Shown: positions 16,187 to 25,475 of the stretch, piece by piece | Layout: each line of letters opens with the position of its first letter | How positions within the stretch are numbered: position 1 is the first letter of the stretch | DNA from: Shewanella pneumatophori | GTDB lineage: Bacteria > Pseudomonadota > Gammaproteobacteria > Enterobacterales > Shewanellaceae | Direction of reading: 5' to 3' | Length of the DNA: 64,000 nucleotides | Assembly: GCF_023283895.1 (NCBI RefSeq) | Contig: NZ_JAKILB010000010.1 | Span: forward strand, 1 to 64,000 | Made by a program: the position numbers and the translations under genes | The notes under the pieces: model-generated | The model's database searches: none | Told to the model about the DNA's origin: nothing | The model's input: the letters and a program-made list of their open reading frames with translations, nothing else

Positions 16187-18502
16187 TTATGCACTGAGTG
16201 CGTAACCGCCTTTTAAGTGGGCGACCTGAGAAAAGCCTAAACGATGCATAGCTTGAGCGGCCACAAGTGAGCGACTACCGCTACGACAAATCAATACCCA
16301 AGGTTGTTGTTTTTGGTGTTGATGCTCTTGTATAAATTGCACTAAACGCGTTAATGGTACGTTTTGGCTTGCGCCCTGTGAGTGATTGAGAGCGTATTCA
16401 TGAGGCTCACGAATATCAATAATACGCAAAGCTGTATTGGTATTCATCGCTATGTTTAAGCTGTTTGCATCATACTCTTTGATTGCCGATTTATCACAGC
16501 TGCCAACGTAGGCACCACACATTATCTCGCTACCGACTTCATCAACTAAATGGCTATCTAATTGCGCTTTACGGGCGATAAAATCGCTTTCAGTGATCTG
16601 TTCATTAAGCACTGCATTGAGTAATGGATTACGCGCCATTTCGGCATTCATGTGAGTGGTAAATTCGTTGTTATAGTCGTGGCTGGCACAGATTAACGTG
16701 TTACTGCTTATAGTGCGCTTTAGTAGCTTAAGGCTATGAAATAACGCTGCACTTGAGCTTGAGTCGAAGTTTGTTCTACCTAAGCTGCCCATTAAAATTG
16801 TGTCACCGCAAAATGCATATTTAGCAGAGTTGTTGTCGAACTTGTCATCTGCTGAGGTGTGCAGGATTAAGCTGATACTGTCGCTAGTATGCCCAGGAGT
16901 CGGTACTTTGATGAGTTGCACCTTACCAATCTTGATAGCATCAAACTGCTCACCTGCATGGTTTATGGTTTGAGTGAGATAAGGCCAGCCAAGAATGTCA
17001 CAGTCTTGCTCGGGTAAGTATCGATTGGCTAACACTTCTCGTCCCGATTGATGGTCGGCATGACCATGGGTATCGATAATCGCGATTGGCTTGAGCTCTT
17101 GGCATTGCAGCAAGGTATCTAATCTTTGCTGCAGCTCAGGTAATGGATCAATAATTAAAGCTTGTTTATTGGCTTGGTCGACGTAAACCCAAGTGCAGCT
17201 GGCGCCAAAGCGTAGCTGTAATAGGCCATCGAGTGCCACTTTATTGCTGATGTCATTGTTAGCATTTATATCGTTACTGGCGTCGAGCAACATGCAGCTT
17301 TGGGTTAATGCCTGAGATGCAAACTTAATGCGCTGACAGGCTGCATCAACCTCTGCTTGTGTTATCGCTGGCCCGAATGACATTCTAATTGCTGACTCAC
17401 TTTGCCATGCGGGTAATCCCATGGCATCGAGTACAAAGCTACGAGTGACTTTTGAGCTACAAGCTGAGCCGGAGCTAACACGAATATTAGCGGCATCAAA
17501 CAGATCCATAATCTCTTTGCTGCTAAAGCCTTGAACGGCAAAGTTAAGGGTAGTAGCAACACTATGGTTAAAGCTGTTGTTAAATACCACTCGAGGAAAG
17601 CAGTCTGTTAAGGTTTGAGCCAGCTGGTTACGGTAGTTGTGTAGGGTTTGGCTGTCGCAAAATGCAGAGTTGCTGGTGCGCAATAACATGTCAAAGATAA
17701 CATTTAGTGCCGCCATGCCCGGCAGGTTTTCGGTACCAGAACGTAAGCCGCTTTCTTGCCCACCGCCAGCAATAAAAGGTGTAAAAGGCGCACTATCACG
17801 GATATAAACAAAGCCTATTCCTTTTGGCGCATAGAGTTTATGGCCACTGAAAGGTGCGTAGTCGATAGTGGTTTTTTGCAAGTCTAGTTGGATTTTACCT
17901 AAGGCTTGGACGCAATCAACCATCCAGAAAATATTAGGATTAGCAGTGCGGATCGTTTGCTCTAATAACTGCAGATCTTGAAATACACCAGTTTCATTAT
18001 TGACTGCCATAGTACAAATCATTAAAGCATTGGCGGCGTGCTGGCTAATAAACTCATGATCTAAGATGCCATACTCATCGACAGGGATAGCAACCACTTC
18101 TGCTGCAATATCGAGCACCGATAGCCAATGCTTTAAAGATTCAGGTACAGCTTTGTGCTCGGTAGCGCCGTAAAGTACGCAGTAGTTTTTCGCTGCGCCT
18201 TTTAGGGGGGCTGTGATAAGCGGTTTGGCGGCAATAAGTGCAGATAGAATTGAGGTTTGGATCCCTTCGGTAGCTCCACTGGTAAAGATGAGTTTGCCCT
18301 TGCCTGTGCCAAGAAGAGTTTGCGCTCGACGACGAGTTTGCTCCATTAAGTCTTTAGCTTTTAAGCCCGTTATATGGCTACTACTTGGATTACCAAAAAG
18401 GGTTTGCATTGCGGTCATAGCGGCTGAGGCGGCTTCAGGTAAAACTGGGGTTGTAGCATTAGCATCAAGATAGATCTGGGTTAACTCATTGTGGTTGCTC
18501 AT
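16187..18502 (-). CDS. Fusion of cysteine desulfurase, MBL-fold hydrolase and rhodanese
   Basis: 771 residues in one frame. Residues about 8-395 form a NifS/IscS-type class V aminotransferase: the N-terminal YLDANATTP, PLP lysine K222 in SGHKLYAPKG, and catalytic C348 in SSGSACSS. Residues about 415-650 form a metallo-beta-lactamase fold with THGHADH (about 477-483), TPGHTSDS, FCGDTILMGSLGRTNF and ASHDYNNEF, closest by eye to persulfide dioxygenase (ETHE1-like) enzymes. Residues about 675-771 form a rhodanese with C739 in CRSGSRS. All three active sites look intact. A route from cysteine sulfur through enzyme persulfide to sulfite or thiosulfate is a plausible inference. AGGCGA precedes the ATG. 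Confidence 0.9.
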   Translation of the reverse strand: MSNHNELTQIYLDANATTPVLPEAASAAMTAMQTLFGNPSSSHITGLKAKDLMEQTRRRAQTLLGTGKGKLIFTSGATEGIQTSILSALIAAKPLITAPLKGAAKNYCVLYGATEHKAVPESLKHWLSVLDIAAEVVAIPVDEYGILDHEFISQHAANALMICTMAVNNETGVFQDLQLLEQTIRTANPNIFWMVDCVQALGKIQLDLQKTTIDYAPFSGHKLYAPKGIGFVYIRDSAPFTPFIAGGGQESGLRSGTENLPGMAALNVIFDMLLRTSNSAFCDSQTLHNYRNQLAQTLTDCFPRVVFNNSFNHSVATTLNFAVQGFSSKEIMDLFDAANIRVSSGSACSSKVTRSFVLDAMGLPAWQSESAIRMSFGPAITQAEVDAACQRIKFASQALTQSCMLLDASNDINANNDISNKVALDGLLQLRFGASCTWVYVDQANKQALIIDPLPELQQRLDTLLQCQELKPIAIIDTHGHADHQSGREVLANRYLPEQDCDILGWPYLTQTINHAGEQFDAIKIGKVQLIKVPTPGHTSDSISLILHTSADDKFDNNSAKYAFCGDTILMGSLGRTNFDSSSSAALFHSLKLLKRTISSNTLICASHDYNNEFTTHMNAEMARNPLLNAVLNEQITESDFIARKAQLDSHLVDEVGSEIMCGAYVGSCDKSAIKEYDANSLNIAMNTNTALRIIDIREPHEYALNHSQGASQNVPLTRLVQFIQEHQHQKQQPWVLICRSGSRSLVAAQAMHRLGFSQVAHLKGGYALSA

Positions 18503-18598
18503 TATCTTCGCCTCTTTATTGTTATTTTTAGCGGATAGATTTTATATTTCTTTTTGGTATAACTAATTCTTGGTGGTTATATTAACAGTTTAAAGATA

Positions 18599-18612
18599 AT
18601 GATCAAGATCAC
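18599..18612. promoter_or_regulatory. Possible Fnr/Crp-type site upstream of the sulfur fusion gene
   Basis: The palindromic ATGATCAAGATCAC matches the TGAT-N4-ATCA core of Fnr (EtrA in Shewanella) sites, but both outermost bases differ from the consensus. It lies about 97 bases before the start codon at 18502. Assigned by eye only. Confidence 0.3.
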
Positions 18613-18682
18613 GTTTTTGGTTTGGTGAGAGGTAAGCTGAGTGAGCTTATATATTCAGCGTAGTAGCTTTGAAATAGCCAAT

Positions 18683-18706
18683 AAAAAAGCGCCTTTCAAG
18701 GCGCTT
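18683..18706 (-). terminator. Terminator of the DUF442-type phosphatase gene
   Basis: The 9-bp stem AAGCGCCTT (18687-18695) and AAGGCGCTT (18698-18706) is followed, when read on the minus strand, by a T-rich stretch. It lies 40 bases beyond the end of the leftward gene at 18746. Confidence 0.85.
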
Positions 18707-18745
18707 AATATTCAGTTCTGACAGTCGTTACCGCCGTTACTGTAA

Positions 18746-19279
18746 TTAGTTTAGGTTTTGCTTAACTTGTTCTATTAATTGTTGCCACTGCGGATACTTA
18801 GCAAAGGTCTGTGTTAGGTCGCCCCAAGGCGCCATGACCTGCTGTTGGTATGACGTTGAGTCAGCTTGACCTTGCTTTAACTGGTAAAGGTAATAGAAAG
18901 CTGATGCGCGGTAGTTGGCTGCGCAGTGGACTAAAATCTGTTTATCTTGATTGGCATCCATGATGGCAAAAAACTGTTGCACATTGGCTTGAGTTGGCTG
19001 CTTCCAGTCTACATCTATCTGTGCGTAGTCCATGCCTGCTTGTGCCACCAGCTCTGCTTCATTTGCATACCCTGTAGGGTTGTCTTTAGGAATAAGGTTA
19101 ATGACTAAATCAACGCCTGACTCTTTAAGGGTCTTGAATTGAGACTCGGTTGGTAAACCTGCGGTTATTACATTGTCGCTATTAAACTGTACTGCTTTAA
19201 CTTGCTGTAACGCGTCTGGGGTTATGCCTGCAAAAGCCAAAGGGCTAAGCAAGCTACTTAGTAATAGAATAAAGCGCAT
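18746..19279 (-). CDS. Secreted tyrosine-phosphatase-like protein (DUF442-type)
   Basis: 177 residues with a clear signal peptide (MRFILLLSSLLSPLAFAG). The fold resembles the DUF442 / beta-lactamase-hydrolase-like phosphatases: NVITAGLPTESQFKTLKESG, GVDLVINL and the active-site loop VHCAANYRAS, a CX4R signature like that of the DUF442 group rather than the usual CX5R. A periplasmic location is predicted. The substrate is unknown. It is a single gene with its own terminator at 18683-18706. Confidence 0.82.
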   Translation of the reverse strand: MRFILLLSSLLSPLAFAGITPDALQQVKAVQFNSDNVITAGLPTESQFKTLKESGVDLVINLIPKDNPTGYANEAELVAQAGMDYAQIDVDWKQPTQANVQQFFAIMDANQDKQILVHCAANYRASAFYYLYQLKQGQADSTSYQQQVMAPWGDLTQTFAKYPQWQQLIEQVKQNLN

Positions 19280-19349
19280 CTTGAATTCCTATTGTGTAGT
19301 TATTTTCAATTGAAATATAAGAGCTTGTTTCAAGAATAAAGTTCAAGGT

Positions 19350-19401
19350 TAATATCTAGGGCTAATGTTTAAGACTAATAGCTAGAGCCAATATTCAAGC
19401 C
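19350..19401. repeat. Imperfect 26-bp tandem duplication
   Basis: Two adjacent 26-base units (19350-19375 and 19376-19401) share the pattern TAATA.CTAG.GC.AAT.TT.AAG.C, and a third partial unit begins TAACGTTTAA. It lies in the gap between the phosphatase gene and the YhcH/YiaL gene and has no coding content. Confidence 0.5.
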
Positions 19402-19509
19402 TAACGTTTAAAGCGATATTTTTTACTGGTTAGTATTAGAACGAGTTACTGAGTTTTAGAGCCAAACTAGATAATTAGCTTAGCTCTATATGGCGAGTTT
19501 TGGTGAAAA

Positions 19510-19971
19510 TTAAACCTTAACCTTAATAACGACTTTGCGAACAGGTGTTGCGTTGTCGCCAGCACCTGGCATATGGATATCACCTGGGAAGAAAAGTGCA
19601 AACATACCTGCTTTTAGCGGAATAAATGCCGCATTTTCTTTATTTGATTCATAATCGTAATTGGCGTAATCGTGTTCAGCGAAATATGCTTTAGACGGCG
19701 TTTGGCCAGCTAAAGGTAAGTAGCCAAACTCTTCTTCACCACTTACCACATACTGCACATCAATATATTGCTCATGGGCTTCAAACGGTTGCTGTTCTTT
19801 AGGCTTTGTTTGGTAGTCGTTCACGATAACAAATAGGTTTTTGCCATCTAGTTCATACTTGCCGACTTCTAGTTGACTAAAGTCAGTAGTGGCTAAATGC
19901 TCTAGCGCTCTAGCAATACGTGGGTTAATCGCGGTGTAGATCTCGCGGTTAGCTAAAGTATCAACAATCAT
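19510..19971 (-). CDS. YhcH/YjgK/YiaL family protein (DUF386)
   Basis: About 153 residues with the family's cupin-like features: EAHEQYIDVQYVVSGEEEFGY, a long acidic loop, and the C-terminal FFPGDIHMPG segment with conserved histidine and proline. Relatives (E. coli YhcH, YiaL, EbgC) are linked with sugar or sialic acid catabolism and bind a divalent metal. No sugar pathway genes are adjacent. ATG 19971 is preferred to GTG 19983 because the family starts with this short MIVDTL-type segment. Confidence 0.85.
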   Translation of the reverse strand: MIVDTLANREIYTAINPRIARALEHLATTDFSQLEVGKYELDGKNLFVIVNDYQTKPKEQQPFEAHEQYIDVQYVVSGEEEFGYLPLAGQTPSKAYFAEHDYANYDYESNKENAAFIPLKAGMFALFFPGDIHMPGAGDNATPVRKVVIKVKV

Positions 19972-20068
19972 GGTATTTCTCACCCTTGGCCGAACTTGAC
20001 CGAAAATTCATTTAATAAGGGCACCTAAAAGGTGCCGTTGAGAGGGGAAAGTGTAGCGCTAACTAGCT

Positions 20069-20512
20069 TTAGAGGATACAAGAGTTGACTTCAAATTCGA
20101 TGCCTTTTGCCTCGAAAGCCTGTTTAAGCTTTTTGGCTAAGGTTGATTTTGGCCCTAAGGGAAAGTTGACCTTACCTTTGGCTGAGTGGATAAAGAGGTG
20201 ATCACCAACTAGGCGCACTGAATCAATATCTTTATAGTGCAGACTCAAGGTTGTTGGTAGGCTGAAATCTGAGTTTTGCTGCATCTTAACAAAACTGACT
20301 TTTGAATCGCCAAAAATAACTCTTTGTTGCCAGCATACACGTAAGAGAATAAAGCTCATTATGCATAGAGGCGCTAAAAATGCGTAATTCCAAATGGTGG
20401 TTACATCATTGAGTTGAGAGCCCACAAGCCCCAAGGTCATCAAAATGATGAAGTAGCCTATCTTAGGAAAAGTGTTAATCACAGTCGTGTTAGAGGCTAT
20501 TGTATTATCCAT
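20069..20512 (-). CDS. Hypothetical two-TM protein with PH-like cytosolic domain
   Basis: 147 residues. Two hydrophobic helices (about 17-37 and 43-62) are followed by a soluble domain of about 80 residues that reads like a bacterial PH domain, with alternating beta-type segments (VIFGDSKVSFV, LSLHYKDIDSVRLVGDHLFIH, GKVNFPLG) and a final helix (LAKKLKQAFEAKG). The family is uncertain. It is divergent from the patatin gene at 20604, separated by 91 bases. Confidence 0.72.
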   Translation of the reverse strand: MDNTIASNTTVINTFPKIGYFIILMTLGLVGSQLNDVTTIWNYAFLAPLCIMSFILLRVCWQQRVIFGDSKVSFVKMQQNSDFSLPTTLSLHYKDIDSVRLVGDHLFIHSAKGKVNFPLGPKSTLAKKLKQAFEAKGIEFEVNSCIL

Positions 20513-20603
20513 AATACTTTCTTAAGTTGTGTCCGTTTAGCTCAAAGAATAACCTTATACAAAGGTCGATTTAAAGTCACAATAATAAAAAATAAGGATA
20601 TAT

Positions 20604-21659
20604 GTGTCTTCATTACGGTTTATCGCTGGCCCTAAAGCCTATAAAACGCTGAGCGAAAATGAGTTTAAACCTGAGCTGTTCACTCAATTGTTGGCGGCAT
20701 CAGGTGGGCCAAAATGGATTGGAATTGCAGGGTTAGACCGCTACTTATTTACCGAGTTTTTTAAAGGTTTAAAGCAGCCTTTACATACATTGGGCGCTTC
20801 ATCCGGTGCGTGGCGTTTGGCGTGTTTAGCGCAAAAAAATCCTAACAGTGCTTATGACAGGTTAGAGCAGCTATATATTGGCCAGCGGTACGATACTAAG
20901 CCAACATCAAGTGAGATCTCAACTCAAGTTGCTGGGATCATCAATGGCTTGCTGGGCAGTGAAGGCGCGGCTGAGATAATCGATAATCCGCATATCAATA
21001 GTCACTACATTGCTTGTCAGGCAAGGCATATTAATCGTGCTGGTGGCCGCTTAGCATTAGGCGCAGGTTTAGCAGCTGCCGCAGTTACCAACCTAGCCAG
21101 TCGTAAGAGCATAGCTTGGCACTTTAGGCGTTGTGTCTTCGGTGTTAACCAGCATAGCTCCGCTTTTGCAGGCCTTAAAGATTTGCCAAGTCGTTACTAT
21201 GGTTTATCCCGCGATAACATTCATCAAGTGTTACTCGCTACGGGTTCTATTCCTTTAGTGCTTGCGCCGGTGACTCAAATTAACGGTGCGCCAAAAGGCC
21301 ATTATTACGATGGTGGTATTACCGATTACCATTTTGATTTGCCGTTAGTCCATAACAAAGGGCTGACTTTGTATCCTCATTTTTACCCACATATGGCACC
21401 GGGCTGGTTTGATAAATCACTAGCTTGGCGCTTTGCCAAACAAAATTATGACAACGCACTGATCTTGGCACCAACAGACGCTTATTTGCAGAGTTTACCC
21501 TATGGAAAATTGCCAGATAGGGAGGACTTTAAACAGTTAGATAGCGATAGCCGGATTAAATATTGGCGTCATTCCGTAAGTATGAGTCAGGTTTTAGCTG
21601 ATGATTTAGCAGAAGTTATTAATAAAAACACCTTGTTAGAACACCTAGAAAAGCTGTGA
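20604..21659 (+). CDS. Patatin-like phospholipase family protein
   Basis: 351 residues of a serine acyl hydrolase fold. The N-terminal LLAASGGPKWIG looks like the oxyanion-hole glycine segment, LGASSGAWR gives the nucleophile elbow GXSXG, and YYDGGITDYHFDLP supplies the catalytic aspartate in a DGG motif. No signal peptide is seen, so it should act in the cytosol or at the inner face of the membrane. GTG 20604 has AAGGA 6 bases upstream. The substrate is unknown. Most of the protein is conserved in character, but the family tie rests on the two motifs. Confidence 0.82.
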   Translation: MSSLRFIAGPKAYKTLSENEFKPELFTQLLAASGGPKWIGIAGLDRYLFTEFFKGLKQPLHTLGASSGAWRLACLAQKNPNSAYDRLEQLYIGQRYDTKPTSSEISTQVAGIINGLLGSEGAAEIIDNPHINSHYIACQARHINRAGGRLALGAGLAAAAVTNLASRKSIAWHFRRCVFGVNQHSSAFAGLKDLPSRYYGLSRDNIHQVLLATGSIPLVLAPVTQINGAPKGHYYDGGITDYHFDLPLVHNKGLTLYPHFYPHMAPGWFDKSLAWRFAKQNYDNALILAPTDAYLQSLPYGKLPDREDFKQLDSDSRIKYWRHSVSMSQVLADDLAEVINKNTLLEHLEKL

Positions 21660-21822
21660 TTTAAATTGCAACTTGTGTAATAAACTTCGTCATTTCTCTG
21701 TCTGTATAGTGATAGTCGGCTAAGTTGTGTTTGCTGGCTGAAATTTGTTCAGCTGCTACACTTTAGCTTTATTGAACAGCGCTAAAATGATGCGACCTAC
21801 CTAGTAAAGGGGGGAGGTTATT

Positions 21823-22416
21823 ATGCAAACACAAGAAATGGCGTTATTAACACACGACAGCTTGTTGTTACCTGAAGGACGAGTAGAGATCCGTGTGATT
21901 GAACCTCGTTATCTAAGCATGATTGCCGAGATCCTGAAGGGCCGTTACCCATTGGTTTTTGGTATGAAAAAAGCCAACAGTGACCTGCCTTGCTATGAAA
22001 TGGCGACTCAATGCGAAATTATCGACTTTAATCAGCTAGATGATGAATCTCTCGGCATAGTACTTGAGGGCAAGCAAAGGGTGCGAGTGTTATCTGCCGC
22101 GCAACGCCGTGATGGAGTTTGGATAAGCCGAGTACTTCGCAGTAGTAACTGGCAGCAAGAGCCCATTTATGGCGAGTTTGAACTGATTAGTGCGGCATTA
22201 GAGCAGTTTTATGAGGTTAACCCCGATTTATTTGGTTTATATGAAAATGATATTCACCTTGAAGATGCTTCATGGGTCAGTCAGCGCTGGTTAGAAGTCT
22301 TACCCTTGTATAATCAAGATAAGCTGCGTTTGCTTAATCAGCCAAACTGCCATAAGACGATGAACTTTGTGCTTGAGTTGATTAAGTCACACGCCCGAGA
22401 CAATCCACACTCTTAA
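21823..22416 (+). CDS. Lon substrate-binding (N-terminal) domain protein
   Basis: 197 residues that consist only of the LAN/PUA-like domain found at the N-terminus of Lon protease: LLPEGRVEIRVIEPRYLSMI at the start, IIDFNQLDDESLGIVLEGKQRVRVL in the middle, and a helical C-terminal half. No ATPase or protease domain is present, as in other stand-alone members of this family. A very strong GGGGGGAGG ribosome site precedes the ATG. The pseudouridine synthase gene follows closely and may be co-transcribed. Confidence 0.88.
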   Translation: MQTQEMALLTHDSLLLPEGRVEIRVIEPRYLSMIAEILKGRYPLVFGMKKANSDLPCYEMATQCEIIDFNQLDDESLGIVLEGKQRVRVLSAAQRRDGVWISRVLRSSNWQQEPIYGEFELISAALEQFYEVNPDLFGLYENDIHLEDASWVSQRWLEVLPLYNQDKLRLLNQPNCHKTMNFVLELIKSHARDNPHS

Positions 22417-22515
22417 ACGTCTGAACTATGCAGCCCAGAAGTGAATATTGTTGCTAGTCGAGCACGTTTTGCTACAGTAGCGCCACTTTATCCATGCCCA
22501 ATACGTTTTAGTCTT

Positions 22516-23469
22516 ATGAGTTCCTCTACACGCGCCGCCCAAGCATCGTATGTCGTGTTACCTGAAACCGTAACCGATAAGCCTACAGTGATTAGTTTCT
22601 TGATTAGTCAGTTTCCAGCCATTGGTGCTGATGTTTGGCAGCAACGGATCCTCGATGGCAAAGTGCATTGGCGCGATGGCAGTTTAATTACCCTTGGATC
22701 AGCGTTTATTCCGCGAGAGCGAGTTTACTATTACCGTGAAGTCGCCAAAGAAAGCCTTATTCCTTTTAAAGAGCAAATATTACTGCAAACCGATGACTTT
22801 ATGTTGGTGTTTAAGCCTCATTTTTTAGCGGTCAACCCTAGTGGCAATTTTGTGAATGAGTGCTTAGTGAATCGTTTGCGTTTAAAGACTGCTAATCAGC
22901 AAATCGTGGCTGCTCATCGCCTAGATAGAGCGACTGCGGGGGTAATGTTGATGAGCTTGAAATCTGATTCTCGCCATGATTATCATGAGTTGTTTAAAGC
23001 GGGGCAAATCAGTAAAACTTACCAAGCCATTGCGCCGCTTAATGCTGAAATCAAAGCACTAGTTGCTCAAAATAGCTTAACTTTGCCTATGGCGTGGACC
23101 ATTAAAAACCGCTTAGCGAAAACTACGCCGAGTTTTAGAATGTGCATTGCTGGTGGCGAGGCCAATAGTCATTCAGAGATCCGCTTGGTCGAGGTTTTTG
23201 CTGGATATGGTTTGTTTGAGCTAGAACCTGTGACTGGGCGCACTCATCAGCTTAGAGTGCATATGATGAGTTTAGGCATGGCAATTGTGAATGACCGACT
23301 TTATCCAGAGCTACTTGATAAAGCGGACGATGATTTTGACAAGCCATTAAAGCTCATGGCTAGGCGGTTACGCTTTATTGACCCAATTAGTCAGACGCCA
23401 ATTGATACTAGTTGCGATAGCTTTGTGTTGGCTGATGAAGTGGCAAAGTTAAGCCTCAATGCTGATTAA
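22516..23469 (+). CDS. RluA-family pseudouridine synthase
   Basis: About 317 residues. The catalytic motif AAHRLDRATAGVML contains the aspartate of the RluA class, and the C-terminal LEPVTGRTHQLRVHM segment is the other family hallmark. The N-terminal 90 residues hold an S4-like region (FLISQFPAIGADVWQQRILDGKVHW). Its target uridine in rRNA or tRNA cannot be told. The start is uncertain: ATG 22516 gives a compact protein without a clear ribosome site, while GTG 22441 would add 25 residues. It ends 15 bases from the convergent phosphatase gene. Confidence 0.88.
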   Translation: MSSSTRAAQASYVVLPETVTDKPTVISFLISQFPAIGADVWQQRILDGKVHWRDGSLITLGSAFIPRERVYYYREVAKESLIPFKEQILLQTDDFMLVFKPHFLAVNPSGNFVNECLVNRLRLKTANQQIVAAHRLDRATAGVMLMSLKSDSRHDYHELFKAGQISKTYQAIAPLNAEIKALVAQNSLTLPMAWTIKNRLAKTTPSFRMCIAGGEANSHSEIRLVEVFAGYGLFELEPVTGRTHQLRVHMMSLGMAIVNDRLYPELLDKADDDFDKPLKLMARRLRFIDPISQTPIDTSCDSFVLADEVAKLSLNAD

Positions 23470-23484
23470 TTAATGCTGCATTCG

Positions 23485-25368
23485 CTAGTGTCTAGGCGGT
23501 AAAAACTCGGTTTCACTCATGTCGCTATGTAACACGCTAACCTTGGTTGGTGCGCCGCTCGCGGCAATCTCAACTATGCCTATTCCGCTTTGATTTACCA
23601 GCCGTTTACTGCGCTCACCGTTAGGGCGTCTGCCTCTAATCGACATGCGTTTACGCTTGGTAAAGAAATTCAGTGGCGAAAAGTGGCCATATAGCCAGCC
23701 GTTAAGTTTGTCAAAAACAGGCAGCAGCTTTTCTGGAAATTGATTTTTAAAGCCGCTACAGGTGATTTGATAAATCTGAGGCCCAGCTTGGCGAAAACGG
23801 ATCCGGATATCGTAACTAAATGAGTAGTGCACATCGCCAGACAAAATGATGAATTGCTCTGGGGTTTTACGGTGCTGAAAAATACTGAGCAAGGTGTTTG
23901 CTGTGCCAGGGTGTGCCATCCAGTTTTCGGCATCGACTAGCAGCGAACCGCCGAAAAATGTGGCAACGCGTTGAATGGTTTCAATCAGTTTTACACCATA
24001 CATTGGAGCGGGTGACACAATAATTACATTAGGTTGATTAACCAGTTCTGCTTGAAACTCCATTAGGGCTTCCCAGTCCATTAGACCTGAGGGTTTACCT
24101 AAGTTTGATTCACTGCGCCATCGGCGAGTACGAGTGTCTAGCACTAGCAATTTGGGTGTGGTTTGTAGGCTGTAATGCCAGTGCTCAAAGGCTAATAATT
24201 TATCAATTAAGTTATCTTGGGCCTCAGGATTAGGCGCTGCGAAAAAGGCATCTAAATCAGGTGTTATTTCGCTATCGAAGCGTTTGGGCACATTGCCTAA
24301 GCCTTGAAAAAGAGTGTAGGCGATAAGTGCATTACCTATGATGCGTTTTGAAAACTTATGCCCGTAGGCTGCAAGTTCCCATCTGGCTGTGAGATTCCAG
24401 TCGTCGGTAACGTCGTGGTCATCAAAAATCATATAAGTTGGCACATGAGCCATTAGGCGGCGTACTTGTTTTAAGCCAGCTTTAAACTCTAATAAATGAT
24501 CCCATTCACGCTGCCAGCGCTGATTATGTGCTTGGCTCAAGCCGCTAACCTGTTTAGGTATTTCAACTAAATCCCATAGCTCGGGCGACCAGTACAGAAG
24601 ATAAAGCGCTATTAACTCGTTAAGGCTAACCAGATGGTTCTCGGCTAGAGACGAAGTAAAAATCGGATGATTAACATACCAGCGAGTAATAGCCGTTTTG
24701 GCTTGATATTGGGTTTTAGGCAGCAGATCTAAATGGCGTTTATACATGGCGGCTGGCTGGTAACTAATTTGACTCGAGTCTTGTAATGGCGCGTCGACAA
24801 ATTGCTCATGTTGCAGCCCCAGCAGCGAAATAACTTCACCAATGGCATACAACATAGGTCCTGCGATATCATCAACATAGACTTGGTCGCCGCTCATCAT
24901 CAGTAACGCTGGGCGCTGATTGATATCTTCACATTGCGCTAACTGGGTGTCGGCGGCAACGAGCGCATCACCACTATGGTGGTGGGCATTTCGGCAAGAG
25001 CCATGCAGTAATTTGTCGACTTGAGGCTTAACGATAAACTCGCAAGACTGCCGCTGTGGATAATTAAGTTGGTCGATACCATCAAACAGCGCTCTATCGC
25101 CGCTATAAACCTGATATCGCAGTTGGCTATCTTTGGGTAATAACTCTGCTTGAGATACCCGAATAAGATATTGATATGCGTTTTTACCTAAGGCAACTTT
25201 GTGCAGCTCGCTAGCTTCGAGTTTGCGGTTAAACTCAGTGCCCATCAAGGTCAAGCTAAGTTCTTGCAACGGCTCTTTACTGACAAACCATAAGGTAAAG
25301 TGCTGCTCATCGCAGTGGCGTAAAACAGGTCCGGCGATGATTAATGGAATCGAGTTGTCCGCTGCCAT
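23485..25368 (-). CDS. PhoD-like metallophosphatase (alkaline phosphatase D family)
   Basis: 627 residues. The metal-site motifs of the PhoD group are present: LHGSCRNAHHHSGDALV, MMSGDQVYVDD, MIFDDHDVTDDWN and FIILSGDVHYSF. An N-terminal beta-rich domain of about 110 residues precedes the catalytic part. There is no Sec or Tat signal peptide (no twin-arginine), unlike secreted PhoD, so a cytosolic enzyme is expected. The substrate is unknown, perhaps a phosphodiester. It is monocistronic and divergent from the reductase gene at 25476. Confidence 0.87.
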   Translation of the reverse strand: MAADNSIPLIIAGPVLRHCDEQHFTLWFVSKEPLQELSLTLMGTEFNRKLEASELHKVALGKNAYQYLIRVSQAELLPKDSQLRYQVYSGDRALFDGIDQLNYPQRQSCEFIVKPQVDKLLHGSCRNAHHHSGDALVAADTQLAQCEDINQRPALLMMSGDQVYVDDIAGPMLYAIGEVISLLGLQHEQFVDAPLQDSSQISYQPAAMYKRHLDLLPKTQYQAKTAITRWYVNHPIFTSSLAENHLVSLNELIALYLLYWSPELWDLVEIPKQVSGLSQAHNQRWQREWDHLLEFKAGLKQVRRLMAHVPTYMIFDDHDVTDDWNLTARWELAAYGHKFSKRIIGNALIAYTLFQGLGNVPKRFDSEITPDLDAFFAAPNPEAQDNLIDKLLAFEHWHYSLQTTPKLLVLDTRTRRWRSESNLGKPSGLMDWEALMEFQAELVNQPNVIIVSPAPMYGVKLIETIQRVATFFGGSLLVDAENWMAHPGTANTLLSIFQHRKTPEQFIILSGDVHYSFSYDIRIRFRQAGPQIYQITCSGFKNQFPEKLLPVFDKLNGWLYGHFSPLNFFTKRKRMSIRGRRPNGERSKRLVNQSGIGIVEIAASGAPTKVSVLHSDMSETEFLPPRH

Positions 25369-25475
25369 AGATGGGGTCTTGTATTAAAAGTTATCTATAT
25401 CAAGAGTAAACCAGTGCTTAGAATATGAAAACCCCTTAAGCTAAGCACAATATTAGTAGATCAAAGGATAGGGTT

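Noticed and set aside
21660..21822. Possible small gene between the patatin and Lon-domain genes
   Set aside because: No start with a ribosome site and no open frame of useful length. The GGGGGGAGG site belongs to the gene at 21823.
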